Origin: Acinetobacter sp. ANC 4805
GTDB lineage: Bacteria; Pseudomonadota; Gammaproteobacteria; Pseudomonadales; Moraxellaceae
Length of the DNA stretch: 64,000 nt
NCBI RefSeq assembly: GCF_022549495.1
Contig: NZ_JAKZGD010000003.1
Span: forward strand, 62,001 to 126,000
Reading direction: 5' to 3'
The position numbers were made by a program, and so were the translations under genes. Positions 54,103 through 63,528 of this stretch are shown here, piece after piece (the first letter of the stretch is position 1; each line of letters opens with the position of its first letter). Below the pieces are notes generated by a model. The model was not told where the DNA came from, did no database searches, and was given only the letters and a program-made list of their open reading frames with translations.

Positions 54103-55254
54103 TTATTTTGCCTCTTCAATTTTAAACAAAATACTCATACCAACTTTTAAGTCAGGAATCGTTTGTTCAGGCACTAAATGAAATTTAAAGCTACGAATAT
54201 CATAACCACCTGTTTGTCGTGTCGTTTTTATCGTCGCAAAATCGCCCTCAGCATCAATTTTTTTCACCTTGAAGTTTGCTTTACGATTGAGTGCAGGAAT
54301 AAAACCTTCGAGGGTTTTGGTTTTATAGATAGCGCTATACATGTCTTCACGAACATTTAAACCCACCCACAAATCATGGTCTTCAAGAATACTGACCACA
54401 GGGATGCCAGTTGCGACCAGCTCGGTTGGTTTGCCATAGGTTTTAGACACTGTACCATCGGTTGGTGAATAGAGTTTAGTTTCTTCAGTCAGTGCATTGG
54501 CTTCTTTGACCGCCGCTTGAGCCATGGCAACTTGCGCATCAGCAGTTGATTTTTGTTGCTCCGTACTGCCTCGTTGAGCGCGCGCGTACTGTTGATAAGC
54601 TGCTTCAGCCGTTTCACGTGCCGAAGTTTGGGCTGCTAACATTTCATCACGGCGCTGACGCGAAATCACACCTTGCTGAAATAGGTTTTCACCCCGTTTA
54701 TACGTGGTTGCAGCCAAATCAGCTTGGGTTTTCATCGCTTGCCAATTTGCGTACAGAGTTTCAATATTCTCTTGTTGTGCGCCACGATACACCGTTGAAT
54801 GAAATGCTGTAGCACTTTGTAAAGCGGCTTGGGCTTGCTCTTTCTTTGCTTCCAATTCTGGACTAACAAACCGAACCAATGCTTGTCCCTTTTTGATGGC
54901 TTGTCCGTCAGTGACATAAAATTCTTCAATACGACTTGGAACTTTGGTGCTGATATGTACTGTTTCTGCTTCAACCCGTCCTTGTAGTTCTATGGTTTTC
55001 GGAAGGTAAGCTTTCCATAAACCATACGCAATGAGTCCCAGTAATAAGATCACCACAATAGCGACAATGATTTTTAATTTTCCTCGTTTTGATGTTTGCT
55101 GAAGATCATCAGGTGGAGGCGAAGCAGGTGTATTTTCTGGTGTGACTTCAATGTTTTCAGTCGTTGTTAATATTTCATTTACTGCACCAACTGTTGGTGT
55201 TTCTACTTGATCTGTATCACGTTCTGAATTGGATGATGATGGATTTTGGCTCAT
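54103..55254 (-). CDS. HlyD-family periplasmic adaptor
   Basis: A protein of about 383 residues from ATG 55254 (MSQNPSSSN), supported by TTGGAG just upstream; a longer TTG start at 55266 is unlikely. A polar N-terminal part (to about 60) precedes one membrane anchor (IIVAIVVILLLGLIAYGLW), then a biotinyl-lipoyl half (VHISTKVPSRIEEFYVTDGQ), a coiled-coil hairpin and a C-terminal barrel (LVATGIPVVSILEDHDLWVGLNV, quoted in part as LVATGIPVVSILED). It links the ABC-2 permeases to the TolC-like protein in the outer membrane. Confidence 0.9.
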   Translation of the reverse strand: MSQNPSSSNSERDTDQVETPTVGAVNEILTTTENIEVTPENTPASPPPDDLQQTSKRGKLKIIVAIVVILLLGLIAYGLWKAYLPKTIELQGRVEAETVHISTKVPSRIEEFYVTDGQAIKKGQALVRFVSPELEAKKEQAQAALQSATAFHSTVYRGAQQENIETLYANWQAMKTQADLAATTYKRGENLFQQGVISRQRRDEMLAAQTSARETAEAAYQQYARAQRGSTEQQKSTADAQVAMAQAAVKEANALTEETKLYSPTDGTVSKTYGKPTELVATGIPVVSILEDHDLWVGLNVREDMYSAIYKTKTLEGFIPALNRKANFKVKKIDAEGDFATIKTTRQTGGYDIRSFKFHLVPEQTIPDLKVGMSILFKIEEAK

Positions 55255-55266
55255 AAATTTCTCCAA

Positions 55267-56787
55267 TTAGCGGATATAGTCAGTACGTGGTTGATTGACG
55301 TAAAGCTTAAATTCATCAATAGAACCATAGCTTTGTAATAAGGTGGCCAAAGATAAAATATATTTATATGAGTTAAGTGCCATTTCAGTTTTTAAAGCAC
55401 TTAAAGCATTTTGTGCGTCAATCACTTGCGTTGCAGTACCCATACCTTCTTTAAATGAAAGTTGTTGGATTCTTAAATTTTCTTGAGCTGCTTTGGTATT
55501 CTGGGTAAGTAATTGATGGCTATTTTGCGAAGAATTTAATTCACTATAAGATTTGTATAAAACATTTTCGACTTCTTGTTTTGTCCGTTCAGTCATAAGC
55601 TCTGCTGCATATTTTTTGAGCTCGGCGGCACGGATATTTTTATTATTGTCTATACCTGAGAATAAATTGTATTTTGCCATCACACCAACAATCCAATTTT
55701 CTTTGCTATCTAAGCCGTATTCTCCAAAAGCAAAAACATTTGGTTTTTTAGAGGCTTGTTGAACTTTCACATTTTCATTGGCCAATTCAGTATCTATTTG
55801 TAGTTTTTTAATCAAACTTGAGTTCTGATCATAATTTGCAAGTAATTTATCTAATGAATGATTTTGAGCTAAATTGACAAAAAGAGGGGTAGTGAGTTTG
55901 AGGTTCTCTTTGGTTTGTAATAAATTCTGTAAGCTAAACTCACTTGCATGTAAATTGGATTGGGCATTTTGATAGGCGCGTTCAGCATTGTTTCGTGCAA
56001 CTTCAAATTGCATACGCTGTCCCTTGTTAATAAATCCTTGTTTTTCAAGTTTTAGTGCATTGTTATAATGCTGTTGCATGGCATCAAAATTAAATAGTGC
56101 AGAATTTAATAATTGTTGTTGTAATTGCACATTGAAATAAGCCTGAATCATTTCAAAGCGTTGTGTATCTTGTTGTTGTTTTTCACTGATATTGGAACGT
56201 TGGGCTTGAATATTCGCAATTTGTTTAGCGCTATTAATTTTCCCTCCCATATACAGTGGCATCACCATGGATACTGACGTGCGAATATCACGATCTTGAA
56301 CAGTGACATCTAGGTTGTTAGGCACTTTATTTAAACCATCGCTCACCACTTGGTCAAAGCCTTGGCTGACTTGATCAATCACATCAGGGGGAAGTACATT
56401 TTCCCATTGAGATAGTTTTTCATCGAAACCATTGGTGAGCGAGTTTTCTAAGCGACGCTTACTTGACTCAAGCGGCACGCTGGTTTCACTATGAAAAGCA
56501 TAGGCACGGGCATTTAAATCAATTCGCGGTAGACCTAAATTTTTGACGGCTTCCATTTCCAATTGCGATGCTTGTCGTAATGCCTGTTGCGCTTGTGAAC
56601 CATAAGCATTTTCCACAACATATTGTTCAGCTTGGTTATAACTAACGGTTTGAGCAAATGATGATGTTGAAAATAGGGCACAACTGATGAGACTCATACA
56701 TAAGCTGAGCTGTTTTGGAAACCGTTTGACCTGAAAACTTGGTCGATCATGTCGTTTCAACATTAGAGTATATCGCAATTTAATCAT
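55267..56787 (-). CDS. TolC-family outer membrane efflux protein
   Basis: A 506-residue protein with two OEP repeats. A positively charged N-terminus precedes a signal sequence (LSLCMSLISCALFSTSSFAQ), so the true start may be Met9 or lie further in. The repeats show SYNQAEQYVVENAYGSQAQQALRQ and long coiled-coil helices (RFEMIQAYFNVQLQQQLL, GFINKGQRMQFEVARNNAE, quoted in parts). It is the outer-membrane channel of the tripartite exporter. It is first in the operon and overlaps nothing upstream. Confidence 0.88.
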   Translation of the reverse strand: MIKLRYTLMLKRHDRPSFQVKRFPKQLSLCMSLISCALFSTSSFAQTVSYNQAEQYVVENAYGSQAQQALRQASQLEMEAVKNLGLPRIDLNARAYAFHSETSVPLESSKRRLENSLTNGFDEKLSQWENVLPPDVIDQVSQGFDQVVSDGLNKVPNNLDVTVQDRDIRTSVSMVMPLYMGGKINSAKQIANIQAQRSNISEKQQQDTQRFEMIQAYFNVQLQQQLLNSALFNFDAMQQHYNNALKLEKQGFINKGQRMQFEVARNNAERAYQNAQSNLHASEFSLQNLLQTKENLKLTTPLFVNLAQNHSLDKLLANYDQNSSLIKKLQIDTELANENVKVQQASKKPNVFAFGEYGLDSKENWIVGVMAKYNLFSGIDNNKNIRAAELKKYAAELMTERTKQEVENVLYKSYSELNSSQNSHQLLTQNTKAAQENLRIQQLSFKEGMGTATQVIDAQNALSALKTEMALNSYKYILSLATLLQSYGSIDEFKLYVNQPRTDYIR

Positions 56788-57088
56788 ATCCTTGGATAGT
56801 CTAAATTCTTTTTATAAAATTGAAATATTATGTTTTTAATTAAATAGTTATATCACTTCAATTGGTGTATTGAATTTGTAAAAAATAGAGCTTTTAATCT
56901 ATAGGGAACAAGGAGATAAGTATTGCTCTATACACTCGAAAACAATAGAAATAATCAAAACCTGATTGAAAAATTCAACAGTTTTTTGCACTGAAATTGA
57001 AATATTTCCTCGATAATCTGCTGCAAGCTTCGCTAATCTATGATTAAATCCCCATTTCAATTTGTTTCACTTTGACAAGGGAAAACTC
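56788..57088. promoter_or_regulatory. Intergenic region between the exporter operon and serC
   Basis: About 300 AT-rich bases hold divergent promoters for tolC-like and serC. I see no clear operator, repeat or gene. The serC ribosome binding site is AAGGGAAAA at about 57078. Confidence 0.4.
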
Positions 57089-58168
57089 ATGCGTGCTTAT
57101 AATTTCTGCGCTGGTCCTGCTGCATTACCTACTGCCGTTTTAGAAAAAGCTCAACAAGAAATGTTGGATTGGCAAGGTAAAGGTTTGTCGATCATGGAAA
57201 TGAGTCATCGTAGTAATGACTATGTTGCTGTAGCGGAAAAAGCTGAAGCAGATTTGCGTAAGCTCATGAACATTCCTGAGAACTATAAAGTCTTGTTCTT
57301 ACAAGGTGGTGCATCGCTTCAATTTTCAGCAATTCCTTTAAACTTGCTCGGCAAGAATGCGAAAGCTGATTATATTCATACAGGTATTTGGTCTGAAAAA
57401 GCATTAAAAGAAGCTAAACGTTATGGCGATATTAATGTAATTGAAGCGGGTACGTTGATTGATGGTAAACATGCCATTACTGAGCAAAGCACTTGGAATC
57501 TTTCAAACGATGCTGCTTATGTACACTATGCAGATAATGAAACGATCGGTGGTTTACAATTCGCGGGTGTACCCGATGTGAATACTCCATTGGTCTGTGA
57601 CTTTTCTTCAAGTATTTTGTCTGCGCCATTAGATGTTAGCAAGTTCGGTTTAATCTATGCGGGAGCGCAAAAGAATATTGGCCCTGCGGGTTTAACCATT
57701 GTCATTGTTCGTGATGATTTGTTAGATCAAGCAAAACCTGAAATTCCAAGTATCTTGAAATATTCAGACCAAGCCAAGAATGATTCAATGGTGAATACAC
57801 CTGCGACTTATGCATGGTACTTATCAGGTCTTGTATTTGAATGGTTACTTGAACAGGGTGGTGTAGATGCCATGTATCAAGTCAACCAAGAAAAAGCAAA
57901 ATTACTCTATGGTTATATTGATTCTAGTGATTTTTATAACAACCCAATCGCGATTCCAAATCGTTCAATGATGAATGTACCATTCACGCTTGCAGATGAA
58001 GCACTTGAGAAACTTTTCTTAAAAGAAGCTGAGCAAAATCATTTGTTGAATCTAGCAGGTCACCGTTCTGTGGGGGGGATGCGTGCCAGTATTTACAATG
58101 CTGTACCATTAGAAGGTGTACAGGCATTAGTTAACTTTATGGATGAGTTCGCGAAACGTCATGGTTAA
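57089..58168 (+). CDS. serC: Phosphoserine aminotransferase
   Basis: A 359-residue protein from ATG 57089 (MRAYNFCAGPAALP), chosen because AAGGG is 6-10 bases upstream. It has the PLP fold-type I motifs MEMSHRSNDY, FLQGGASLQF, DFSSSIL and the PLP lysine in YAGAQKNIGPAG (about residue 196). It makes phosphoserine from phosphohydroxypyruvate and also works in pyridoxal phosphate synthesis. A strong terminator follows. Confidence 0.96.
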   Translation: MRAYNFCAGPAALPTAVLEKAQQEMLDWQGKGLSIMEMSHRSNDYVAVAEKAEADLRKLMNIPENYKVLFLQGGASLQFSAIPLNLLGKNAKADYIHTGIWSEKALKEAKRYGDINVIEAGTLIDGKHAITEQSTWNLSNDAAYVHYADNETIGGLQFAGVPDVNTPLVCDFSSSILSAPLDVSKFGLIYAGAQKNIGPAGLTIVIVRDDLLDQAKPEIPSILKYSDQAKNDSMVNTPATYAWYLSGLVFEWLLEQGGVDAMYQVNQEKAKLLYGYIDSSDFYNNPIAIPNRSMMNVPFTLADEALEKLFLKEAEQNHLLNLAGHRSVGGMRASIYNAVPLEGVQALVNFMDEFAKRHG

Positions 58169-58180
58169 GCAATAAAGTAT

Positions 58181-58211
58181 AAAAAAAGCTCTCATCATTG
58201 AGAGCTTTTTT
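58181..58211 (+). terminator. Terminator of serC
   Basis: AAAAAAGCTCTC and GAGAGCTTTTTT form a 12-bp stem with loop ATCATT. Confidence 0.88.
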
Positions 58212-58235
58212 ATAAATATAATCTTGGTCTAATAA

Positions 58236-58379
58236 TCAGAATAAGCCAATATGATGAAAAATGAGCGCAGCTAGAAACATACCTAACAAAAAAAAGCAAA
58301 ATGCGCCAACATCAAGTTTAAGCCCGTGATCACTTGCATGAAGCAGACTGGTGGTCGTTTGTTCTGGTATAATTTTCAT
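58236..58379 (-). CDS. Small membrane protein of 47 residues
   Basis: ATG at 58379, preceded by AGGCG at a 9-base distance, opens a frame of 47 codons that starts MKIIPEQTTTSLLHASDHGL and continues with a single transmembrane segment (FCFFLLGMFLAALIF) before HHIGLF and a stop at 58236. The order polar head, one membrane helix and short tail is typical of small membrane proteins. It lies on the same strand as the downstream hypothetical gene. No family is recognised. Coding status rests on the ribosome binding site and composition only. Confidence 0.45.
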   Translation of the reverse strand: MKIIPEQTTTSLLHASDHGLKLDVGAFCFFLLGMFLAALIFHHIGLF

Positions 58380-58415
58380 TAGAACGCCTAGAAATACTAT
58401 TTATGTGATTTTTTG

Positions 58416-59354
58416 TCACTTTATACCATTTTTAGCATAAATATTCGCCTGAATCCATAGGTTGCCGCGAATATATTCACCAATGTTAAAGTTTTTATAC
58501 AAATCGTTTTTAGTCGCAATACGAATTAAAATTGCAGGTAAATCATCTTCTAAAACAAGGGTGACATCATAAAGGGCATATTCATCTTGCATAAATTGCA
58601 TGGTAGTTTTACCGACGATATTACCTTGGAACCAAGCTTCATCTTCTTGACCTAAGGTTTCACCATATAAATATGCCACCATTTTAGAGAAATCAACCGT
58701 GACAGGTTCATGATCTTCAGGGGTTTGTGGTTGCCAGTCATTGATCAATTCTTGTAAATTTTCTGGTGCAACACCATTATGCTCAGCCAAAATTGCATTT
58801 AAAGCACGATGATGTTTAATTGATGCAGGGTCATCAACAATAATTTTTTCGTTTTCAGCAACAGTTTCTAGCTCATATGCCCAAGCATTTAATTGAACTT
58901 GATAGCTTTGGTTTTGATCATATTGAGCATTATTCACACTGAACAAATTATCAAATGCATAAACAACTGTATTTTTATTTAAACTTAGACGTAATACAGC
59001 TTGGGTAGCCGAATTACAGGTAATAATGCGCTCAATATTTGCTTCATATTTATAAGGACTTTCAAAACTTGGGAATGCTGTTTTTAATGTACGTGGTTTT
59101 TGATCTTCAACCGCAATAATTTGATTAATAGATATTGCTTGACCACTGGGTCCCTGAATTAACCAAAATGATTGATCCATCTCTTGTTCATCTTCACATA
59201 AGCCCATCGGCATGACAGGTGCATCAAGTGCCAATCCTAACCATTTGGGAACATCAGTTTCAGGCGTATCTGTCAGTAAGTTCCAATGCTCAACATGATT
59301 ACCGAAATTTTGATCTTGAATTTTAATGGTTTCTGGACTGTTTTGATTTTTCAT
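58416..59354 (-). CDS. Hypothetical soluble protein, 312 residues
   Basis: The protein is acidic and soluble with no signal peptide or membrane segment. Recurrent features are WLGLALDAPVMPMG, a central region rich in Gln/Asn (NNAQYDQNQSYQVQLNAWAYEL, quoted in part as NNAQYDQNQSY) and the C-terminal NIGEYIRGNLWIQANIY. I recognise no family. It is probably a conserved protein of the genus with a single-gene transcript. Confidence 0.65.
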   Translation of the reverse strand: MKNQNSPETIKIQDQNFGNHVEHWNLLTDTPETDVPKWLGLALDAPVMPMGLCEDEQEMDQSFWLIQGPSGQAISINQIIAVEDQKPRTLKTAFPSFESPYKYEANIERIITCNSATQAVLRLSLNKNTVVYAFDNLFSVNNAQYDQNQSYQVQLNAWAYELETVAENEKIIVDDPASIKHHRALNAILAEHNGVAPENLQELINDWQPQTPEDHEPVTVDFSKMVAYLYGETLGQEDEAWFQGNIVGKTTMQFMQDEYALYDVTLVLEDDLPAILIRIATKNDLYKNFNIGEYIRGNLWIQANIYAKNGIK

Positions 59355-59537
59355 AAAGCATGATGCTAAAAAGATTGAACTTACTCTATTAAATCGAGGG
59401 TAACATCAGTTTTTCAAGTCTGGATATGTAATTCTATTCATTTATTTCCTTATGCTGAATCTAAATAGATGATCTTAACTTTAATTTCAGGTGAATCTGC
59501 TACACTACATTTTTTATTTATATGAGCTTGTGCCAAC

Positions 59538-60008
59538 GTGCTGCCATTTAAATTATGGGTAGATGCCGATGCTTTACCTAAGATTTTACGTGAAGTGATT
59601 CTGCGAGCCTCTGATCGTTATCAATTAGAAGTAACTTTTGTTGCCAATCAGAATGTTGGGATTACACCCTCTCTGCGCATTAACTCAATTCAAGTGATGA
59701 GTGGGGCAGATCAAGCAGATAAAGAAATCGTAGATCGTATGCAAGAGAATGATATTGTCATTACACAGGATATTCCGCTTGCAGCACAAGTGATTGAAAA
59801 AGGTGGAATTGCAATTCATCCTAGGGGTGAAGTCTATACGACAGCAAATGTCAAGGCACGTCTGCATTTACGTGACTTTATGGATACTTTGCGTGGAGCT
59901 GGTGTCCAAACAGGTGGGCCACCGCCGATTTCAGAGCGAGATAAACGTGAGTTTTCGAGTTCTTTAGATCAAACGATTTTCAAACAAAAGCGCAAAACTG
60001 CTTCTTGA
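59538..60008 (+). CDS. DUF188 (YaiI/YqxD) family protein
   Basis: The 156-residue protein starts with GTG and has the NYN-like PIN motifs: WVDADALP (Asp residues), [16 protein letters not shown] and [17 protein letters not shown], then [21 protein letters not shown] near the C-terminus (quoted in part). The family is predicted to be nuclease-like (NYN/PIN fold), but its role in bacteria is unknown. It is followed by a DMT transporter gene after 7 bp. Confidence 0.88.
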   Translation: MLPFKLWVDADALPKILREVILRASDRYQLEVTFVANQNVGITPSLRINSIQVMSGADQADKEIVDRMQENDIVITQDIPLAAQVIEKGGIAIHPRGEVYTTANVKARLHLRDFMDTLRGAGVQTGGPPPISERDKREFSSSLDQTIFKQKRKTAS

Positions 60009-60015
60009 GCTGAAT

Positions 60016-60906
60016 ATGCCATCACGTATTAACTTAATGCTCACTTATGGTTTGCTTGTGTTTATTTGGGCAACCACACCTTTAGCAATTGTTTGGAGTG
60101 TGGCAGATCTACACCCAATGTGGGCATTGGTTTTACGCTTTTTTATTGCATTGCCTTTGGCAGTGTTGGTATTACTACTGTTAAAAATTGAATTTCCAAG
60201 ACATAAAGTCGCATTATTGAGTTATATCGCAGGTTCTTTAAGTCTGATTGGCTCACAAATTTTTACTTATGCTGCAACGGCTTATTTAAGTTCTGGTTTG
60301 ATTGCATTAATGTTTGGTTTAGCACCGATTATGGCTGGGCTGATTGGGCGATTTGGCTTTCAACAAAAATTAGCAGCTTTGCAGTGGTTAGGAATGGCGA
60401 CATCTATTTTTGGATTAGCCTTGATTTGCCTAAGTGGTAGCCAAAAGCATGTACAGCCCATTGGGATTATGATGATGTTGGTGAGTGTTTTTGCTTATTC
60501 TCTGTCTATTTTTCTAGTGAAAAAAATTAATGCTGATGTCCAACCGATGGCGCAAGCCACGGGTTCAATTTTAGTGTCTACTGTATTGGCTTTTTTATTA
60601 TTACCTTGGATTTGGCAATATATTCCCACTCATTTGCCTTCGGCTAAGTCCTTATTTGCGCTGATTTATACCATTGTGATGGCATCGTTGATTGCAATGT
60701 TTTGTTATTTTAAATTGGTACAAAATTTAAAGGCAACGACCTTATCGCTAACAACAGTAATGACCCCGATGTTAGCGATATTGATAGGTGCTTACCTGAA
60801 TCATGAACAATTGTCGGCGCAGGTTTTTGTCGGTGCAACGATCATTTTATTTGGCTTATTTCTCTATTTTTATAAAGATTTAAGTGCATATCGCCGTCTA
60901 AAATAG
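60016..60906 (+). CDS. EamA/DMT-family permease
   Basis: The 296-residue membrane protein has ten segments in two EamA repeats: MLTYGLLVFIWATTPLAIVWSV at the start, AATAYLSSGLIALMFGLAPIMAGLI at the end of the first repeat and LSLTTVMTPMLAILIGAYLNHEQL in the second (quoted in parts). It should export metabolites such as amino acids. The specificity cannot be read. It may form a short operon with the DUF188 gene. Confidence 0.87.
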   Translation: MPSRINLMLTYGLLVFIWATTPLAIVWSVADLHPMWALVLRFFIALPLAVLVLLLLKIEFPRHKVALLSYIAGSLSLIGSQIFTYAATAYLSSGLIALMFGLAPIMAGLIGRFGFQQKLAALQWLGMATSIFGLALICLSGSQKHVQPIGIMMMLVSVFAYSLSIFLVKKINADVQPMAQATGSILVSTVLAFLLLPWIWQYIPTHLPSAKSLFALIYTIVMASLIAMFCYFKLVQNLKATTLSLTTVMTPMLAILIGAYLNHEQLSAQVFVGATIILFGLFLYFYKDLSAYRRLK

Positions 60907-60915
60907 ACTAAACCA

Positions 60916-61503
60916 TTAGCTTTGATGACCTTCCGTGAACTGTGATTCCTGCATACTTTCTGCCAATTTTGCACGATCCTGTGGGTTGAGCGTAATAAAG
61001 TAAGCACCGATACGGAATTTACCTTGTTCGTCTGCTGTACTATAAGCAACTTGTGCTGTTGCAGCGATGTGAAAGTAATTTTCGGGATGGCTTAACGTGA
61101 TATGAATATAGGTTCCTTCATTAATATCTTGCGAGCTAAAGAAGCTTAAACCATTCTCAGAAAAGTTCACTTGTTCAGGGACAGGCAGTAAGGATTGCAC
61201 GATATTGTCATAGAAAGAACCCGTAATCAGATTCAACTTCTGATTAAAAAGGGATAATATGCGAGCAATTTGTTGATCTTTTTCATTTAATTGTTCTAAT
61301 TCGTAGCGAAACGCATGATCAAATTGATCTAATTCAGCAAGTAGTAGAAAATAGCGTGGCAATACAAAGTGAGAATCATAAGGATCATTCAGCGCAACAT
61401 CGTCGGGAATGACTTGATAGTTGATTCTTAACACAGCATCAATACGAGACATTACTCGACGTTCAGAGTTGTCCTCAACAAGCTGATGTTGTGAATTTTC
61501 CAT
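60916..61503 (-). CDS. PilZ domain protein, probable c-di-GMP effector
   Basis: The 195-residue protein has the PilZ N-terminal RxxxR motif in ERRVMSR (Arg16, Arg20) and a second motif NFSENGLSF matching (D/N)xSxxG near residue 130. These two motifs bind c-di-GMP. The intervening section (about 35-120) is a helical insert. It is divergent from lolC/E with only 25 bp between start codons. It probably links c-di-GMP to surface behaviour, as is typical of the family; the target is unknown. Confidence 0.8.
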   Translation of the reverse strand: MENSQHQLVEDNSERRVMSRIDAVLRINYQVIPDDVALNDPYDSHFVLPRYFLLLAELDQFDHAFRYELEQLNEKDQQIARILSLFNQKLNLITGSFYDNIVQSLLPVPEQVNFSENGLSFFSSQDINEGTYIHITLSHPENYFHIAATAQVAYSTADEQGKFRIGAYFITLNPQDRAKLAESMQESQFTEGHQS

Positions 61504-61528
61504 AATAAATCACCTCGGACTAGATGGT

Positions 61529-62764
61529 ATGTTTAAGCCAATTTCGCTGTATATAGGGTTGAGATACACTCGTGCTCGGCGAAGTAATCATTTTATTTCT
61601 TTTATTGCCTTGGTTTCCATGATTGGTTTGACCCTTGGCGTCGCTGTCCTTATTACAGTCTTATCTGTTATGAACGGTTTTGACCGTGAATTAAAAAATC
61701 GTGTTCTTGGAATGGTTCCACAAGCCACAGTTTCTTCTACTCAGATACTAACAGATTGGCCTGAGCTTGTAAAAAGAGTTGAACACCATCCGCATGTGAC
61801 AGGTGTTGCACCATTTACTCAATTGCAAGGGATGTTAACCGCTCAAGGGCAGGTTGCAGGAATTATGGTGACAGGAATTGAGCCTGAATATGAAAAGAAG
61901 GTTTCAATTATCCAAAATCATATGGTGGCTGGTGATTTAAATGCGTTAAAGAAGGGTGAGTTTGGTATTGTTCTTGGGAAGGACATGACTGATGCGCTTG
62001 GTCTCGGTTTAAATGACAATGTCACCTTAGTCTTGCCTGAAGCAACACCATCACCAGCAGGTGTGGTACCACGTTTTAAACGTTTTAAAGTCGTTGGAAT
62101 TTTCAGTGTAGGCGCAGAAGTTGATTCGATGGTGGGATATATCGCTTTGAATGATGCTTCTACTTTATTACGCTTGCCAGATGGTGCGCAGGGTGTGCGA
62201 TTAAAGTTAGATGATATTTTTGCAGCACCCTCCGTTGCAGATGATATCGTGAAGCAATTACCAAGTAATTTCTATGCATCAAATTGGACGTATACGCACG
62301 GTAATTTATTCAATGCGATTCAAATGGAAAAAACCTTGGTTGGTTTGCTCCTTGTTCTCATTATTGTGGTTGCAGCATTTAATATCGTCTCATCACTAGT
62401 AATGGTGGTGACGGATAAGAAATCTGATATTGCGATTCTGCGTACTTTAGGTGCTTCACCGTCCATGATCACTAAAATTTTTATGGTACAAGGTACTGTG
62501 ATTGGTGTCATTGGGACGATTGCAGGGACAGTGTTAGGTGTAACTTTAGCATTGACCATTAGTGATATTATTTCTTGGTTCAATACTGCTCTAGGTTTGA
62601 ACTTGTTTGATGCTTATTTTGTTCACTATCTGCCTTCATATCTCAGATGGCAAGATGTTACGGTAATTGTCACTGTTTCATTATTGATGAGTTTTTTGGC
62701 GACAATTTATCCTGCATTACGTGCAGCCAAAGTTCAACCTGCTGAGGCATTACGTTATGAGTAA
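61529..62764 (+). CDS. lolC: Lipoprotein-releasing ABC transporter permease (LolC/E type)
   Basis: The 411-residue protein has an N-terminal membrane segment with IGLRYTRARRSNHFISFIALVSMIGLTLGVAVLITVLSVMNGF (quoted in part: YTRARRSNHFISFIALVSM), a large periplasmic MacB-like domain (about 45-245) and three C-terminal segments. It extracts outer-membrane lipoproteins from the inner membrane. Only one such gene precedes lolD, which suggests a LolF-type single permease, as is known in some gammaproteobacteria. It overlaps lolD by 8 bp. Confidence 0.9.
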   Translation: MFKPISLYIGLRYTRARRSNHFISFIALVSMIGLTLGVAVLITVLSVMNGFDRELKNRVLGMVPQATVSSTQILTDWPELVKRVEHHPHVTGVAPFTQLQGMLTAQGQVAGIMVTGIEPEYEKKVSIIQNHMVAGDLNALKKGEFGIVLGKDMTDALGLGLNDNVTLVLPEATPSPAGVVPRFKRFKVVGIFSVGAEVDSMVGYIALNDASTLLRLPDGAQGVRLKLDDIFAAPSVADDIVKQLPSNFYASNWTYTHGNLFNAIQMEKTLVGLLLVLIIVVAAFNIVSSLVMVVTDKKSDIAILRTLGASPSMITKIFMVQGTVIGVIGTIAGTVLGVTLALTISDIISWFNTALGLNLFDAYFVHYLPSYLRWQDVTVIVTVSLLMSFLATIYPALRAAKVQPAEALRYE

Positions 62765-63443
62765 GATCGTCTTGGAAGCCAAAGATATTTATAAACATTT
62801 TGATGATGGTAAAAGCAAAGTTGAAGTGATTAAAGGTTTATCACTTCAAGTAAAAGCAGGTGAGTTTGTCTCAATTGTCGGTTCGAGTGGTTCAGGTAAA
62901 AGTACGTTATTACATGCGCTTGGTGGCTTAGAGCAGCCATCGCAAGGACAAGTCTTTTTGCAAGGTCAGCGTTTTGATAATTTAGGTGAGGCAGAGCGTG
63001 GTTATAAACGGAATCAATATTTAGGTTTTGTTTATCAATTCCACCACTTATTGCCTGAGTTTTCTGCCTTAGAAAATGTAGCCATGCCTTTAATGTTACG
63101 CAGTGAAAGCAATTTTAAAGATGTAAAAAAACAAGTTGAATATCTACTTGATCGAGTTGGTTTATCACATCGTATGGATCATAAACCTGGCGAGTTATCA
63201 GGAGGGGAGCGTCAACGTGTTGCTTTGGCTCGTGCGCTCGTGACCAAACCTGCGGTTGTTTTAGCCGATGAACCAACAGGTAATTTAGATCGTAAAACGG
63301 CACTGAGTATTTTTGAGCTGCTAACAGATCTCAAGAAAGAGTTGAATATGGCGATGTTAATCGTCACTCATGATGAGCAATTGGCTCAATCTGCGGACTC
63401 AATTTTGCATATGCAAGATGGCTTATGGATTGATCCTAAATAA
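62757..63443 (+). CDS. lolD: Lipoprotein-releasing ABC transporter ATPase LolD
   Basis: A protein of about 228 residues from ATG 62757 (MSKIVLEAKDIYKHF), overlapping the permease stop. Walker A is GSSGSGKST, Q-loop VYQFHHLLPEFSALENV, signature LSGGERQRVALARAL and Walker B VVLADEPTGNLD. QFHHLLPEFSALENV with the HHLLP element is characteristic of LolD. It supplies energy for lipoprotein release to LolA. A terminator follows. Confidence 0.95.
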   Translation: MSKIVLEAKDIYKHFDDGKSKVEVIKGLSLQVKAGEFVSIVGSSGSGKSTLLHALGGLEQPSQGQVFLQGQRFDNLGEAERGYKRNQYLGFVYQFHHLLPEFSALENVAMPLMLRSESNFKDVKKQVEYLLDRVGLSHRMDHKPGELSGGERQRVALARALVTKPAVVLADEPTGNLDRKTALSIFELLTDLKKELNMAMLIVTHDEQLAQSADSILHMQDGLWIDPK

Positions 63444-63463
63444 TTTATTTTGTACAAGCTCTT

Positions 63464-63486
63464 GTTAAAGCCCTGAAAACGGGCTT
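63464..63486 (+). terminator. Terminator of lolC/E-lolD
   Basis: AAAGCCC and GGGCTTT pair around TGAAAAC, followed by AATTTT. The T-run is interrupted, so some read-through into comEC is possible. Confidence 0.65.
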
Positions 63487-63528
63487 TAATTTTGCCTTTA
63501 GAAAAATCAAAAATTTCATTACAAATAA

